NCBI GenBank assembly: GCA_964448285.1 | Contig: CAYUWG010000077.1 | Span: 1 to 15,498, forward strand | Length of the DNA: 15,498 nt | Direction of reading: 5' to 3' | From: CAYUWG01 sp964448285 | Lineage (GTDB): Bacteria > Bacteroidota > Ignavibacteria > SZUA-365 | In this document: in pieces, positions 6,022 through 12,392 of the stretch | Layout: each line of letters opens with the position of its first letter | How positions within the stretch are numbered: the first letter of the stretch is position 1 | Position numbers and translations under genes: made by a program | Notes under the pieces: generated by a model | Told to the model about the DNA's origin: nothing | Database searches by the model: none | The model's input: the letters and a program-made list of their open reading frames with translations, nothing else

Positions 6022-6999
6022 ATGAAAACCCTACTTCTCACACTCACCATCTTCCTTTTCACTCCCGCGGTTCACGCACAGATAAGCGCGGGTTTCTCGT
6101 TCGATAGCGATGGACTCAACGAGTTCTACCTCAGCATCGGACGTCACTACCATGTGCCGGTTTATGAAGTGCAGTACGTCCATCATCATTACGGAATCCC
6201 TTTCGACGAGGTCCCTGTGGTGTATTTCATCGCGCATCACGCCGGCATATCACCATGGAAAATCGTCAAGCTGCGAAGACGCGGTTACAGTTGGATGCGG
6301 ATCTGCACTCGCTACCACCTTTCACCAGCGATCTTCTACATGCCAGTGCGCTATTACGGGACCGGATGCGGCGTTGCGTTCGGTCATTTTCACCAACCGA
6401 GACATCACTGGCATCATTTGCACTTCAGCGATTACGACGTCATCAACATGGTCAATATCCGGTTCGCCTCGGAGTACTACGGGTATGAACCGGACAACGT
6501 CATTCGTGTCCGTGACAATGGATTCCACTATGCGGACATGCATCGCAGTTCGTTCGATTTCGAACGTGCGACAAGAACTCGGGATCGCGACGAAGTTTTT
6601 CGAAACAACGGCAGCGCACGCACTCGCGAGTTAGACATTGACGCCACACGCTCACGCGACAGAAGTGAAACAAGCGTTGATCGCTCCAGTACGCGCACGC
6701 GCGAAATCGCAGAACCACCAAGAAACGATATGAACCGCACACCTGAATCGAGCATAGGAACAGAGACCTCTACAGACCGAAAGCGTACAGGCGATTTCGG
6801 AAGGAGTGATAGAACCATTCGCACACGATCAGAATCGAATTCGTCAGCACCTTCAACACGCACACGTGACAACACCGGAGTTTCGGTTGACCGCAGCACA
6901 CGCACACGCAACAACGATACTCCTCACTCAACAAGCACCTCACGCACACGAGACGCGGCCGCAGCTGAAAGCGCTGCACCTGCTTCACGCAGTCGATAA
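6022..6999 (+). CDS. Secreted His-rich protein with Arg-rich (RTRD) repeat tail, unknown function
   Basis: A 325-residue exported protein. Residues 1-19 form a Sec signal peptide (MKTLLLTLTIFLFTPAVHA, AxA-type cleavage before Gln20). Residues 31-110 form a compact, probably all-helical region of tandem units, each with a helix then G-I-P/S-x2 (HYGIPFDEVPVVYFIAHHAG, then ISPWKIVKLRRRGYSWMRI). Residues 120-136 are very His-rich (GHFHQPRHHWHHLHF), suggesting metal binding. From 180 to the end the chain is disordered, rich in Arg, Ser, Thr and Asp, with RTRD-like motifs at 185, 200, 210, 225, 267, 280, 294, 308 and 323, mostly 13-15 residues apart. SVDRS-(S)-TRTR occurs twice (218, 288). GGAGG sits 5 bases before the ATG at 6022; an upstream in-frame start at 5980 would bury the signal peptide. 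I know no named function; periplasmic or surface location is inferred. Confidence 0.85.
   Translation: MKTLLLTLTIFLFTPAVHAQISAGFSFDSDGLNEFYLSIGRHYHVPVYEVQYVHHHYGIPFDEVPVVYFIAHHAGISPWKIVKLRRRGYSWMRICTRYHLSPAIFYMPVRYYGTGCGVAFGHFHQPRHHWHHLHFSDYDVINMVNIRFASEYYGYEPDNVIRVRDNGFHYADMHRSSFDFERATRTRDRDEVFRNNGSARTRELDIDATRSRDRSETSVDRSSTRTREIAEPPRNDMNRTPESSIGTETSTDRKRTGDFGRSDRTIRTRSESNSSAPSTRTRDNTGVSVDRSTRTRNNDTPHSTSTSRTRDAAAAESAAPASRSR
6574..6996 (+). repeat. Degenerate RTRD-coding repeats in the secreted protein
   Basis: Repeated CACGCACACG-like stretches encode (S/T)RTR(D/E/N) nine times, mostly 39-45 bases apart, with one longer interval (about 126 bases) in the middle. The arginines use mainly CGC and CGT/CGA after ACA or ACG, so the DNA itself is repetitive. 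This suggests expansion of an original short unit followed by drift. Confidence 0.7.
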
Positions 7000-7043
7000 T
7001 AGGCGCGTCTCACCTCCTTCTGCGGAAGACGAAACTTCGGTGT

Positions 7044-7086
7044 AAACGCAAAACCCCTTCCAAATCCGGAAGGGGTTTTTGCGTTT
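7044..7086. terminator. Bidirectional intrinsic terminator between convergent genes
   Basis: AAACGC-AAAA-CCCCTTCC (7044-7061) pairs with GGAAGGGG-TTTTT-GCGTTT (7068-7086) around a 6-base loop; the only flaw is one extra T. The GC core is flanked by A- and T-runs on both sides, so it works on either strand. It closes the secreted-protein gene (stop at 6999) and the methyltransferase-like gene ending at 7089. Confidence 0.92.
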
Positions 7087-7088
7087 CA

Positions 7089-7862
7089 CTATCCTGTAAT
7101 GATAACTCTTGGAAGTATTTGTAAAGAATGAAATATTCTTTTCGTTAGTCGCAACACTTTACTCTTTATTGGATTGATCCACAGTCGATGAAAGTGACGA
7201 TCATAAACCGTATTGAAAAGATTTTCATACTGTTGACTGATCACGAGTTCGTGATCACGTAAACTGGGCAGCAAGACGGCGATTGCAAATCCACCCCACA
7301 TTTCATTCATTATTTCGTTCCGCTGATGCAAAACTCCCGGAATAAAGTCAAGTTCAACATGATGCACGTAAGGTGAACCGCTCCAATCGACTTGCATTAT
7401 TCCGGCTCTACACTTTGGATTGAATGCATCGTGCATCAAAACATAGAGCGGAGTACTCGGGACATATCGGATGACTGACTCGATATCTTTACGCACCGCA
7501 AACGTGTCGTGGTCACCGTCAATAAAAACAAATTCGAGATCGTGACCCTTCGCATTTATTTCCTCAATAAGCGACGGTAGTTTTTCCTGTGATCGCCCGT
7601 GTACGAATTCGACGTTTGGGAATTGGTCGTGCAATCGAATCTTACATGTTGGGTCCGTGTCAATACTGATGACTCGATTGGAGTATCGCGCGATAACGGA
7701 TAAACTTCCACCATCTGCAGTTCCGATTTCTATCGCGGTCTTCGGTTTTATTGAAGCTAAGAGGTGATGAAGCATCGAAATTTCAGAAAGCTCCAATTGG
7801 AGAATTTCTGTCAAGTGCTGAGTGAACAGGAGTTTTTGGAAATGATCCTTACTCAGCGACAT
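7089..7862 (-). CDS. SAM-dependent methyltransferase-like protein (Methyltransf_24 / cephalosporin hydroxylase-like fold)
   Basis: A 257-residue soluble protein with a Rossmann-type class I methyltransferase core: motif I AIEIGTADGGSLSVIA (43-58), the strand-and-acid VISIDTDP (64-71) binding the ribose of SAM, and FVFIDGDHDTFAVRKDI (111-127) followed by LYVLMHDAFNP (139-149). The IDGDHxYxxV-like block and the later HD pair are typical of the Methyltransf_24 group, often found with glycan or small-molecule modification genes. The acceptor is unknown. The ATG lies 9 bases after the ispG stop with no good Shine-Dalgarno sequence, so translation probably depends on coupling to ispG. Two sampled 60-base blocks (7141-7200, 7501-7560) contain about 40% and 42% G+C, lower than the flanking metabolic genes, which hints at later acquisition at the end of the operon. 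Confidence 0.75.
   Translation of the reverse strand: MSLSKDHFQKLLFTQHLTEILQLELSEISMLHHLLASIKPKTAIEIGTADGGSLSVIARYSNRVISIDTDPTCKIRLHDQFPNVEFVHGRSQEKLPSLIEEINAKGHDLEFVFIDGDHDTFAVRKDIESVIRYVPSTPLYVLMHDAFNPKCRAGIMQVDWSGSPYVHHVELDFIPGVLHQRNEIMNEMWGGFAIAVLLPSLRDHELVISQQYENLFNTVYDRHFHRLWINPIKSKVLRLTKRIFHSLQILPRVIITG
7238..7257. repeat. 20-base palindrome inside the methyltransferase-like gene
   Basis: TGATCACGA (7238-7246) and TCGTGATCA (7249-7257) are perfectly complementary around two bases. It encodes part of RDHELVIS and lies well inside the reading frame, away from any start or stop. It could be a chance result of codon choice or a DNA-binding site. Confidence 0.5.
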
Positions 7863-7871
7863 AACGGGATT

Positions 7872-9017
7872 TCAATGAGTCTTCGAAAGAGCTTCTGCGT
7901 CCGGAACGAACTTCATCACTTCTTCCACTACCGTGTCAATGATCTCTTCCTCTTTCAAGCGACGGACAACTTCGCCTTTGCGATAGAGAATCCCGACGCC
8001 TTTCCCTGCTGCGATTCCGATATCTGCCTCGCTCGCTTCACCGGGTCCGTTAACCACACATCCGAGCAACGCAATCTTCACGGGTTTCTTGATTCCCTGC
8101 AGCCGCTCTTCAAGCTCCGCTGTGATCTTGAAAAGATCCACCTCTAACCGGCCGCACGTCGGGCACGCGATGATTTCGATGTTGCGGCTCGCAAGTCCGA
8201 GCGAGCGAAGGATTTCCTTTCCGACCTCGACTTCTTTCCAAGGCTCGTCCGTGAGTGAAACGCGAATCGTATCGCCGATGCCTTCCGCTAGAAGTGTACC
8301 GATGCCTACGGAAGATTTTATCGTGCCGACTTTCGTCGTGCCCGCCTCGGTGACGCCGAGATGCAGAGGGTAATCCGTGCGCTCGGCGAGGTAGCGATAC
8401 GCTTCGATCATGAGCTTGACGTCGGTGGATTTCACGGAGATGATGACATCCGAGAAGCCAAAGTCCTCACATATTCCCGCGTGACGCATCGCACTTTCGT
8501 AGAGCGCTTCGGCAGTGGGATAGCCGTGCTTTTCCAAAATATCTTCCTCGAGCGAACCGGAGTTGACGCCGATGCGGATCGGGATCTCTCGTTCTTTCGC
8601 CAGTCGTAACACCTCGTGGATGCGCTCGATGGAACCGATGTTCCCCGGATTGATGCGAACTTTCGCGACGCCGGCTTTCATCGATTCCAGTGCGAAAACG
8701 TGGTTGAAATGGATATCGGCGACGATGGGAATCGGCGAACCCTTCACGAGGTCGGCCATCGCTGCGGCCGCTTCTTTGTCGTTCACCGTTACGCGAACGA
8801 TATCACAACCTTCCTCCGCTGCCCGACGAATCTGCTCGAGCGTGCCCTGAACATCATTCGTCTTCGTCTTCGTCATCGTCTGTACGGAGATCGGCGCATC
8901 ACCGCCAACGGGGACTGAACCTATCCATACTTTGCGTGTTTTCCTTCGAACGGCTTTTATCTGCGGCACCTGCCAAACCGGTTTCGTCGGTTCCTGAATG
9001 ACGGGAATCTCAATCAT
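7872..9017 (-). CDS. ispG: 4-hydroxy-3-methylbut-2-en-1-yl diphosphate synthase (flavodoxin/ferredoxin)
   Basis: IspG reduces methylerythritol cyclodiphosphate to HMBPP, the penultimate step of the MEP isoprenoid pathway, in the cytoplasm. The protein has 381 residues, the short bacterial form (about 360-400) without the extra central domain of plant enzymes. The N-terminal TIM barrel carries ISVQTMTKTKTNDV (43-56), IVADIHFN (98-105), VRINPGNIG (120-128) and RIGVNSGSLE (148-157). The C-terminal [4Fe-4S] domain carries CPTCGR (Cys285, Cys288), GCVVNGPGEA (Cys320) and Glu327, the expected cluster ligands. It follows the rhomboid gene by 20 bases and precedes the methyltransferase-like gene by 9, so it is mid-operon with pgk upstream. 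A purine-rich AGAAAGAAAGACGAAG precedes the ATG. Like fumarase it needs an Fe-S cluster. Confidence 0.97.
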   Translation of the reverse strand: MIEIPVIQEPTKPVWQVPQIKAVRRKTRKVWIGSVPVGGDAPISVQTMTKTKTNDVQGTLEQIRRAAEEGCDIVRVTVNDKEAAAAMADLVKGSPIPIVADIHFNHVFALESMKAGVAKVRINPGNIGSIERIHEVLRLAKEREIPIRIGVNSGSLEEDILEKHGYPTAEALYESAMRHAGICEDFGFSDVIISVKSTDVKLMIEAYRYLAERTDYPLHLGVTEAGTTKVGTIKSSVGIGTLLAEGIGDTIRVSLTDEPWKEVEVGKEILRSLGLASRNIEIIACPTCGRLEVDLFKITAELEERLQGIKKPVKIALLGCVVNGPGEASEADIGIAAGKGVGILYRKGEVVRRLKEEEIIDTVVEEVMKFVPDAEALSKTH

Positions 9018-9037
9018 ACTTCGTCTTTCTTTCTCGT

Positions 9038-9976
9038 TTACTCACCGTTTCCTTTGTCGGGATGAATCCTCCTGCTCGCATCCAACAGGAGACGCTTCTC
9101 ATCTTCCGTCAATGCAGAGTAACCGTTCTTGCTGATCTTATCGAGAATTTCGTCGATGACTTTTTGGTACTGGCTCGAGGCAGAGTTTTGTGATGAATCC
9201 GGTGACGACGAGTGAATCTCGTAGAACGTCGCATCTTTCACAGCCGGCTCGCCTCGTGAAGAGAAGCGCTTGTCGCGTGATGGAATGTTGGACTGGATGC
9301 GCCAGAACAATCTGTCGATAACTCCGCGTGAGTCGAGCAATACCCAGATCGCACCGAGCACGGCACCACCAAGATGTGCCATGTGCGCAACGCCGTCCAT
9401 CGTTCCGGTGATTCCGTTGAACAACTCGAGCGCGATGAAAAACGTGATCAGGTATTTCGCTTTGATCGGAAGTAGAAAATACAGGTAGATGTATCGATTG
9501 GGAAACATCATTGCGAAGGCAACGAGCACGCCGTACACGCTCCCCGACGCTCCGATGGTCGGACCGGTCGAAGTGAAAGCCGGTGCGACGAGGAGATTTG
9601 CAAGCCCTGCTGCGAGACCGCATGCAATATAAAAGACGAGGAATTTCTGCGACCCCCACGTGTGCTCGACTTCCATTCCAAACATCCAGAGCATGAGCAT
9701 GTTGAAGAAGATATGCCATATCCCTCCGTGAAGGAACATGTACGTCACGAGCTGCCAAACTTCGAATCCGCTGCCAACCGGCCATAAATAAAACTGAAGA
9801 ATGAACCAGTCGCTGAGACTCAATTCGCCGACCGTGAACGGTCCGCCTTCAATCATGATTTGCAGAATGAATGCTACGACGTTCGTGAGAAGCAGCGCTT
9901 TGATGACCGGAGGAAAAAAGCTGAAGCCCCCGAATTGCGGACGGTACTCTCCGGGTTCGTATCGACTATAAGACAT
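9038..9976 (-). CDS. Rhomboid-family intramembrane serine protease with C-terminal helical extension
   Basis: A 312-residue inner-membrane protein with six hydrophobic segments between about 25 and 215. The rhomboid motifs are present: HGGIWHIFFN (83-92), the catalytic serine in GASGSVYG (Ser144), and the catalytic histidine in AHLGGAVLG (His201; it keeps the H-x2-G-x3-G spacing seen around His254 of GlpG). His198 is an extra histidine. Such proteases cut transmembrane substrates within the bilayer. After TM6 there is a tail of about 95 residues: a polar Ser-rich linker (250-270) and a helical segment (YQKVIDEILDKISKNGYSAL, then TEDEKRLLLDAS) of the kind found on many Bacteroidota-type rhomboids. 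The gene is 41 bases downstream of pgk and upstream of ispG. No clear Shine-Dalgarno sequence is seen. Substrates unknown. Confidence 0.93.
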   Translation of the reverse strand: MSYSRYEPGEYRPQFGGFSFFPPVIKALLLTNVVAFILQIMIEGGPFTVGELSLSDWFILQFYLWPVGSGFEVWQLVTYMFLHGGIWHIFFNMLMLWMFGMEVEHTWGSQKFLVFYIACGLAAGLANLLVAPAFTSTGPTIGASGSVYGVLVAFAMMFPNRYIYLYFLLPIKAKYLITFFIALELFNGITGTMDGVAHMAHLGGAVLGAIWVLLDSRGVIDRLFWRIQSNIPSRDKRFSSRGEPAVKDATFYEIHSSSPDSSQNSASSQYQKVIDEILDKISKNGYSALTEDEKRLLLDASRRIHPDKGNGE

Positions 9977-10017
9977 GCGTATTCATTTTTTCGGGTGAAA
10001 AGGGACTGCGCCTTCGG

Positions 10018-11217
10018 TCACGGGCGCGGGGTGAGTGCGGTTACTCCGGGGAGCTGTTTTCCTTCAAGGAATTCGAGTGATGCGCCGCCACCCGTCGAGA
10101 CGTGTGAGACGGATGAATCGAGTCCTGCCTGCGTAATCGCTGCTGCCGAATCACCCCCGCCGACGATCGTGACCGCTCCCGCTTTCGTCGCTTCCGCCAT
10201 CGCATTGGCAATGGCAAGCGTGCCTCCTGCGAAACTCGGCATTTCGAACACACCCATCGGACCGTTCCACACGACGGTCTTCGAAGCCTCGATGATTTCT
10301 GCGAAGCGTGCACTCGTCGAAGGGCCGATGTCGAGTCCCATCATGTCGTGCGGGATCGCTTCGACGCCGACGGTCATCGTTTCCGTGTCGTTCTTGAATT
10401 CTTTTCCGACGATTGTATCATTCGGAAGAACAAGCCTTCGACCCGATGCTTCCGCTTTCGCGAGGAGTTCGCGAGCAAGTTCACGCTTGTCTTCTTCAAG
10501 AAGTGACGTGCCGATTTCTTTTCCCTGGGCTTTGAGAAACGTAAACATCATCCCGCCGCCGATGAGGAGTGTATCGACCCTGTCCATGAGATTCAAGATC
10601 ACGTCGATTTTCCCGGAGATTTTCGCGCCGCCAAGAACGGCGGTGTATGGACGGGCGGGATTGCCGACGGCGCTTCCGAGATACTCGATTTCTTTCTCCA
10701 TGAGCAAACCGGCAACGGCGGGGAAAAGAAATCTCGTCACGCCTTCGGTAGAAGCGTGTGCACGGTGCGCTGAACCGAATGCATCGTTGACATAGAAATC
10801 GCCAAGCGAGGCAAGACTGCGGGCGAACGCTTCGTCGTTCTTTTCCTCTTCGGGATGGAAGCGAAGGTTTTCGAGTAAGAGCACTTCGCCGGGCTGAAGG
10901 TTGCTTGCAAGCTGTTCGACTTCGCTGCCGATGCAGTCTGATGCAAACTTGACCGGCTGCGAGAGCAACGCTGATAGGCGTTCGGCGACCGGTTGAAGGC
11001 TGTACTTCGGATTGACGGCACCTTTCGGGCGACCGAGATGACTCATTAAAACGACGGACGCACTGCGTTCTAAAAGCATACGAATCGTTGGCAGCGAAGC
11101 GACGATGCGCGTGTCATCGGTGATGGCGCGGCTCTCGTCAAGCGGGACGTTGAAATCGACGCGAACGAGTGCACGCTTGCCCGATGCATCAGTGTCACGA
11201 ATGGTCATTGCGTTCAT
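10018..11217 (-). CDS. pgk: Phosphoglycerate kinase
   Basis: Transfers phosphate from 1,3-bisphosphoglycerate to ADP, the first ATP-forming step of lower glycolysis, in the cytoplasm. The 399-residue length fits the bacterial enzyme. Signatures are LVRVDFNVPLD (17-27), SHLGRPKG (59-66), LLENLRFHPEEE (114-125), the hinge and nucleotide region, GGGDSAAA (353-360) and STGGGASLEFLEGK (374-387). The first ATG (11217) was taken; a second at 11208 is possible, and neither has a strong Shine-Dalgarno sequence (AGGA lies 13 bases before the first). It is preceded by gap on the same strand, but an intrinsic terminator lies between them, so pgk probably has its own promoter or is set at a lower level. 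The rhomboid gene follows closely. Confidence 0.98.
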   Translation of the reverse strand: MNAMTIRDTDASGKRALVRVDFNVPLDESRAITDDTRIVASLPTIRMLLERSASVVLMSHLGRPKGAVNPKYSLQPVAERLSALLSQPVKFASDCIGSEVEQLASNLQPGEVLLLENLRFHPEEEKNDEAFARSLASLGDFYVNDAFGSAHRAHASTEGVTRFLFPAVAGLLMEKEIEYLGSAVGNPARPYTAVLGGAKISGKIDVILNLMDRVDTLLIGGGMMFTFLKAQGKEIGTSLLEEDKRELARELLAKAEASGRRLVLPNDTIVGKEFKNDTETMTVGVEAIPHDMMGLDIGPSTSARFAEIIEASKTVVWNGPMGVFEMPSFAGGTLAIANAMAEATKAGAVTIVGGGDSAAAITQAGLDSSVSHVSTGGGASLEFLEGKQLPGVTALTPRP

Positions 11218-11232
11218 AATCGCTTACAATAT

Positions 11233-11244
11233 CCTGATTTCAGG
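11233..11244. repeat. Short dyad in the pgk leader
   Basis: CCTGA (11233-11237) and TCAGG (11240-11244) form a perfect inverted repeat around TT, 16 bases before the pgk ATG. It includes the possible AGGA ribosome binding site, so folding or protein binding could mask it. Short enough to be chance. Confidence 0.25.
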
Positions 11245-11265
11245 GCAAAGAGACTAACGGATAGG

Positions 11266-11295
11266 AAAAAGTGACCCGTTGAAGCAGGTCACTTT
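11266..11295 (-). terminator. Intrinsic terminator or attenuator between gap and pgk
   Basis: On the minus strand AAAGTGACC (11295-11287) pairs perfectly with GGTCACTTT (11276-11268) around a 10-base loop. The right arm ends in a run of five T (11270-11266). The first arm begins 27 bases after the gap stop codon. The GC content of the stem is moderate and the T-run short, so read-through into pgk is plausible. Confidence 0.7.
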
Positions 11296-11321
11296 CCTTT
11301 CATACGAACCTCTTGCTTGCG

Positions 11322-12311
11322 TCAACCGGCGACTTTCTTCACGAGATCGACGACTCGGCAGGAATAGCCGAACTCGTTGTCGTACCACGCGACGACTTTC
11401 ACGAGATTTCCCATCACCATCGTCGAAAGCGCATCGAAAATGGAGGAGTGCGAATTGCCGATGATGTCCGCTGAGACGATCGGTTCCTCGGTGTATTCGA
11501 GGATGCCTTTCATCGGACCATCCGCAGCAGCTTTCATCGCGGCATTCACATCTTCGATCGTGACGTCCCTTTTTACCGTCAGGACGAAATCCGTGATCGA
11601 ACCATCGGGTGCGGGGACGCGAAGTGCGAAGCCGTCGAGCTTGCCTTTCAATTCCGGAATGACTTTGCCCACGGTTCTCGCGGCGCCCGTCGTCGTCGGA
11701 ATGATGTTCACGGCTGCGGCACGTGCGCGACGCAAGTCCTTGTGCGGCAAGTCGAGCAACCGCTGGTCGTTCGTGTAGCTGTGCACCGTCGTCATGAAAC
11801 CGCGTTCAACGCCGAAGGCATCATGGAGAACTTTGACCATCGGCGCCAGGCAGTTGGTCGTACACGAAGCATTCGAAATGATCTTCTCGTTGCCGGTGAG
11901 GACGTGGTCGTTGACGCCGAGAACGATGGTCGCGTCGATTTCATCTTTGGCGGGGACGGTGAGCACGACTTTCTTCGCGCCGTTCTTCAGATGGTTTTCC
12001 AACTGCTCTCGTTTCGTGAAGACACCCGTCGATTCGATGACCACGTCCACGCCGTCCCACATGAGTTTCGCGGGGTCGCGCTCTGCGGTGATCTTCAGGC
12101 GGTCACCGTTGACAATCAGGTCGGTGCCATCGACGGCGACGGTGCCTTTGAATTTCCCATGGACAGAATCGTATTTCAGAAGGTGCGCAAGCGTCGCTGC
12201 GTCAGTCAGGTCGTTGATCGAAACGAAATCGAATCCTCCTAATGCGAGGGCGCGGCGAAAGACCAGCCGCCCGATGCGGCCGAATCCGTTGATTCCAATT
12301 TTAACAGCCAT
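11322..12311 (-). CDS. gap: Glyceraldehyde-3-phosphate dehydrogenase, type I (NAD-dependent)
   Basis: Oxidizes and phosphorylates glyceraldehyde 3-phosphate to 1,3-bisphosphoglycerate, feeding Pgk. The 329 residues match the usual type I length. The N-terminal NAD fold starts KIGINGFGRIGRLVFRR (4-20), and Asp34 after the second strand favours NAD over NADP. The catalytic cysteine is Cys150 in SNASCTTNCLAP (146-157), with His177 in TTVHSYT. DLPHKDLRRARAAAVNIIPT and RVPAPDGSITDF are the usual phosphate-binding and catalytic-domain segments. The ATG at 12311 has GGAA nearby and an 81-base gap separates it from the LCP gene, long enough for a promoter, though I see no clear box. A terminator follows the gene. 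High expression is expected from its role. Confidence 0.98.
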   Translation of the reverse strand: MAVKIGINGFGRIGRLVFRRALALGGFDFVSINDLTDAATLAHLLKYDSVHGKFKGTVAVDGTDLIVNGDRLKITAERDPAKLMWDGVDVVIESTGVFTKREQLENHLKNGAKKVVLTVPAKDEIDATIVLGVNDHVLTGNEKIISNASCTTNCLAPMVKVLHDAFGVERGFMTTVHSYTNDQRLLDLPHKDLRRARAAAVNIIPTTTGAARTVGKVIPELKGKLDGFALRVPAPDGSITDFVLTVKRDVTIEDVNAAMKAAADGPMKGILEYTEEPIVSADIIGNSHSSIFDALSTMVMGNLVKVVAWYDNEFGYSCRVVDLVKKVAG

Positions 12312-12392
12312 ATGATGTATTCCAGTTGTGTGAGTGATGGATTGAATGATGAAGACACATCAGCGCCAACATAGAACGCGATGCAAGGAAAA

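Noticed and set aside
6110..6634. Alternative plus-strand frame inside the secreted protein gene
   Set aside because: It lacks a ribosome binding site, and the other frame has a signal peptide and ends at the terminator.
6574..6996. Possible CRISPR-like or tandem DNA array
   Set aside because: The repeats are degenerate, in frame and explained by the RTRD protein repeats; there are no constant repeat units with unique spacers.
11794..12315. Long plus-strand frame opposite gap
   Set aside because: It is a shadow of the strongly coding gap gene; its translation is low-complexity Ser/Thr/Arg-rich with no domain.
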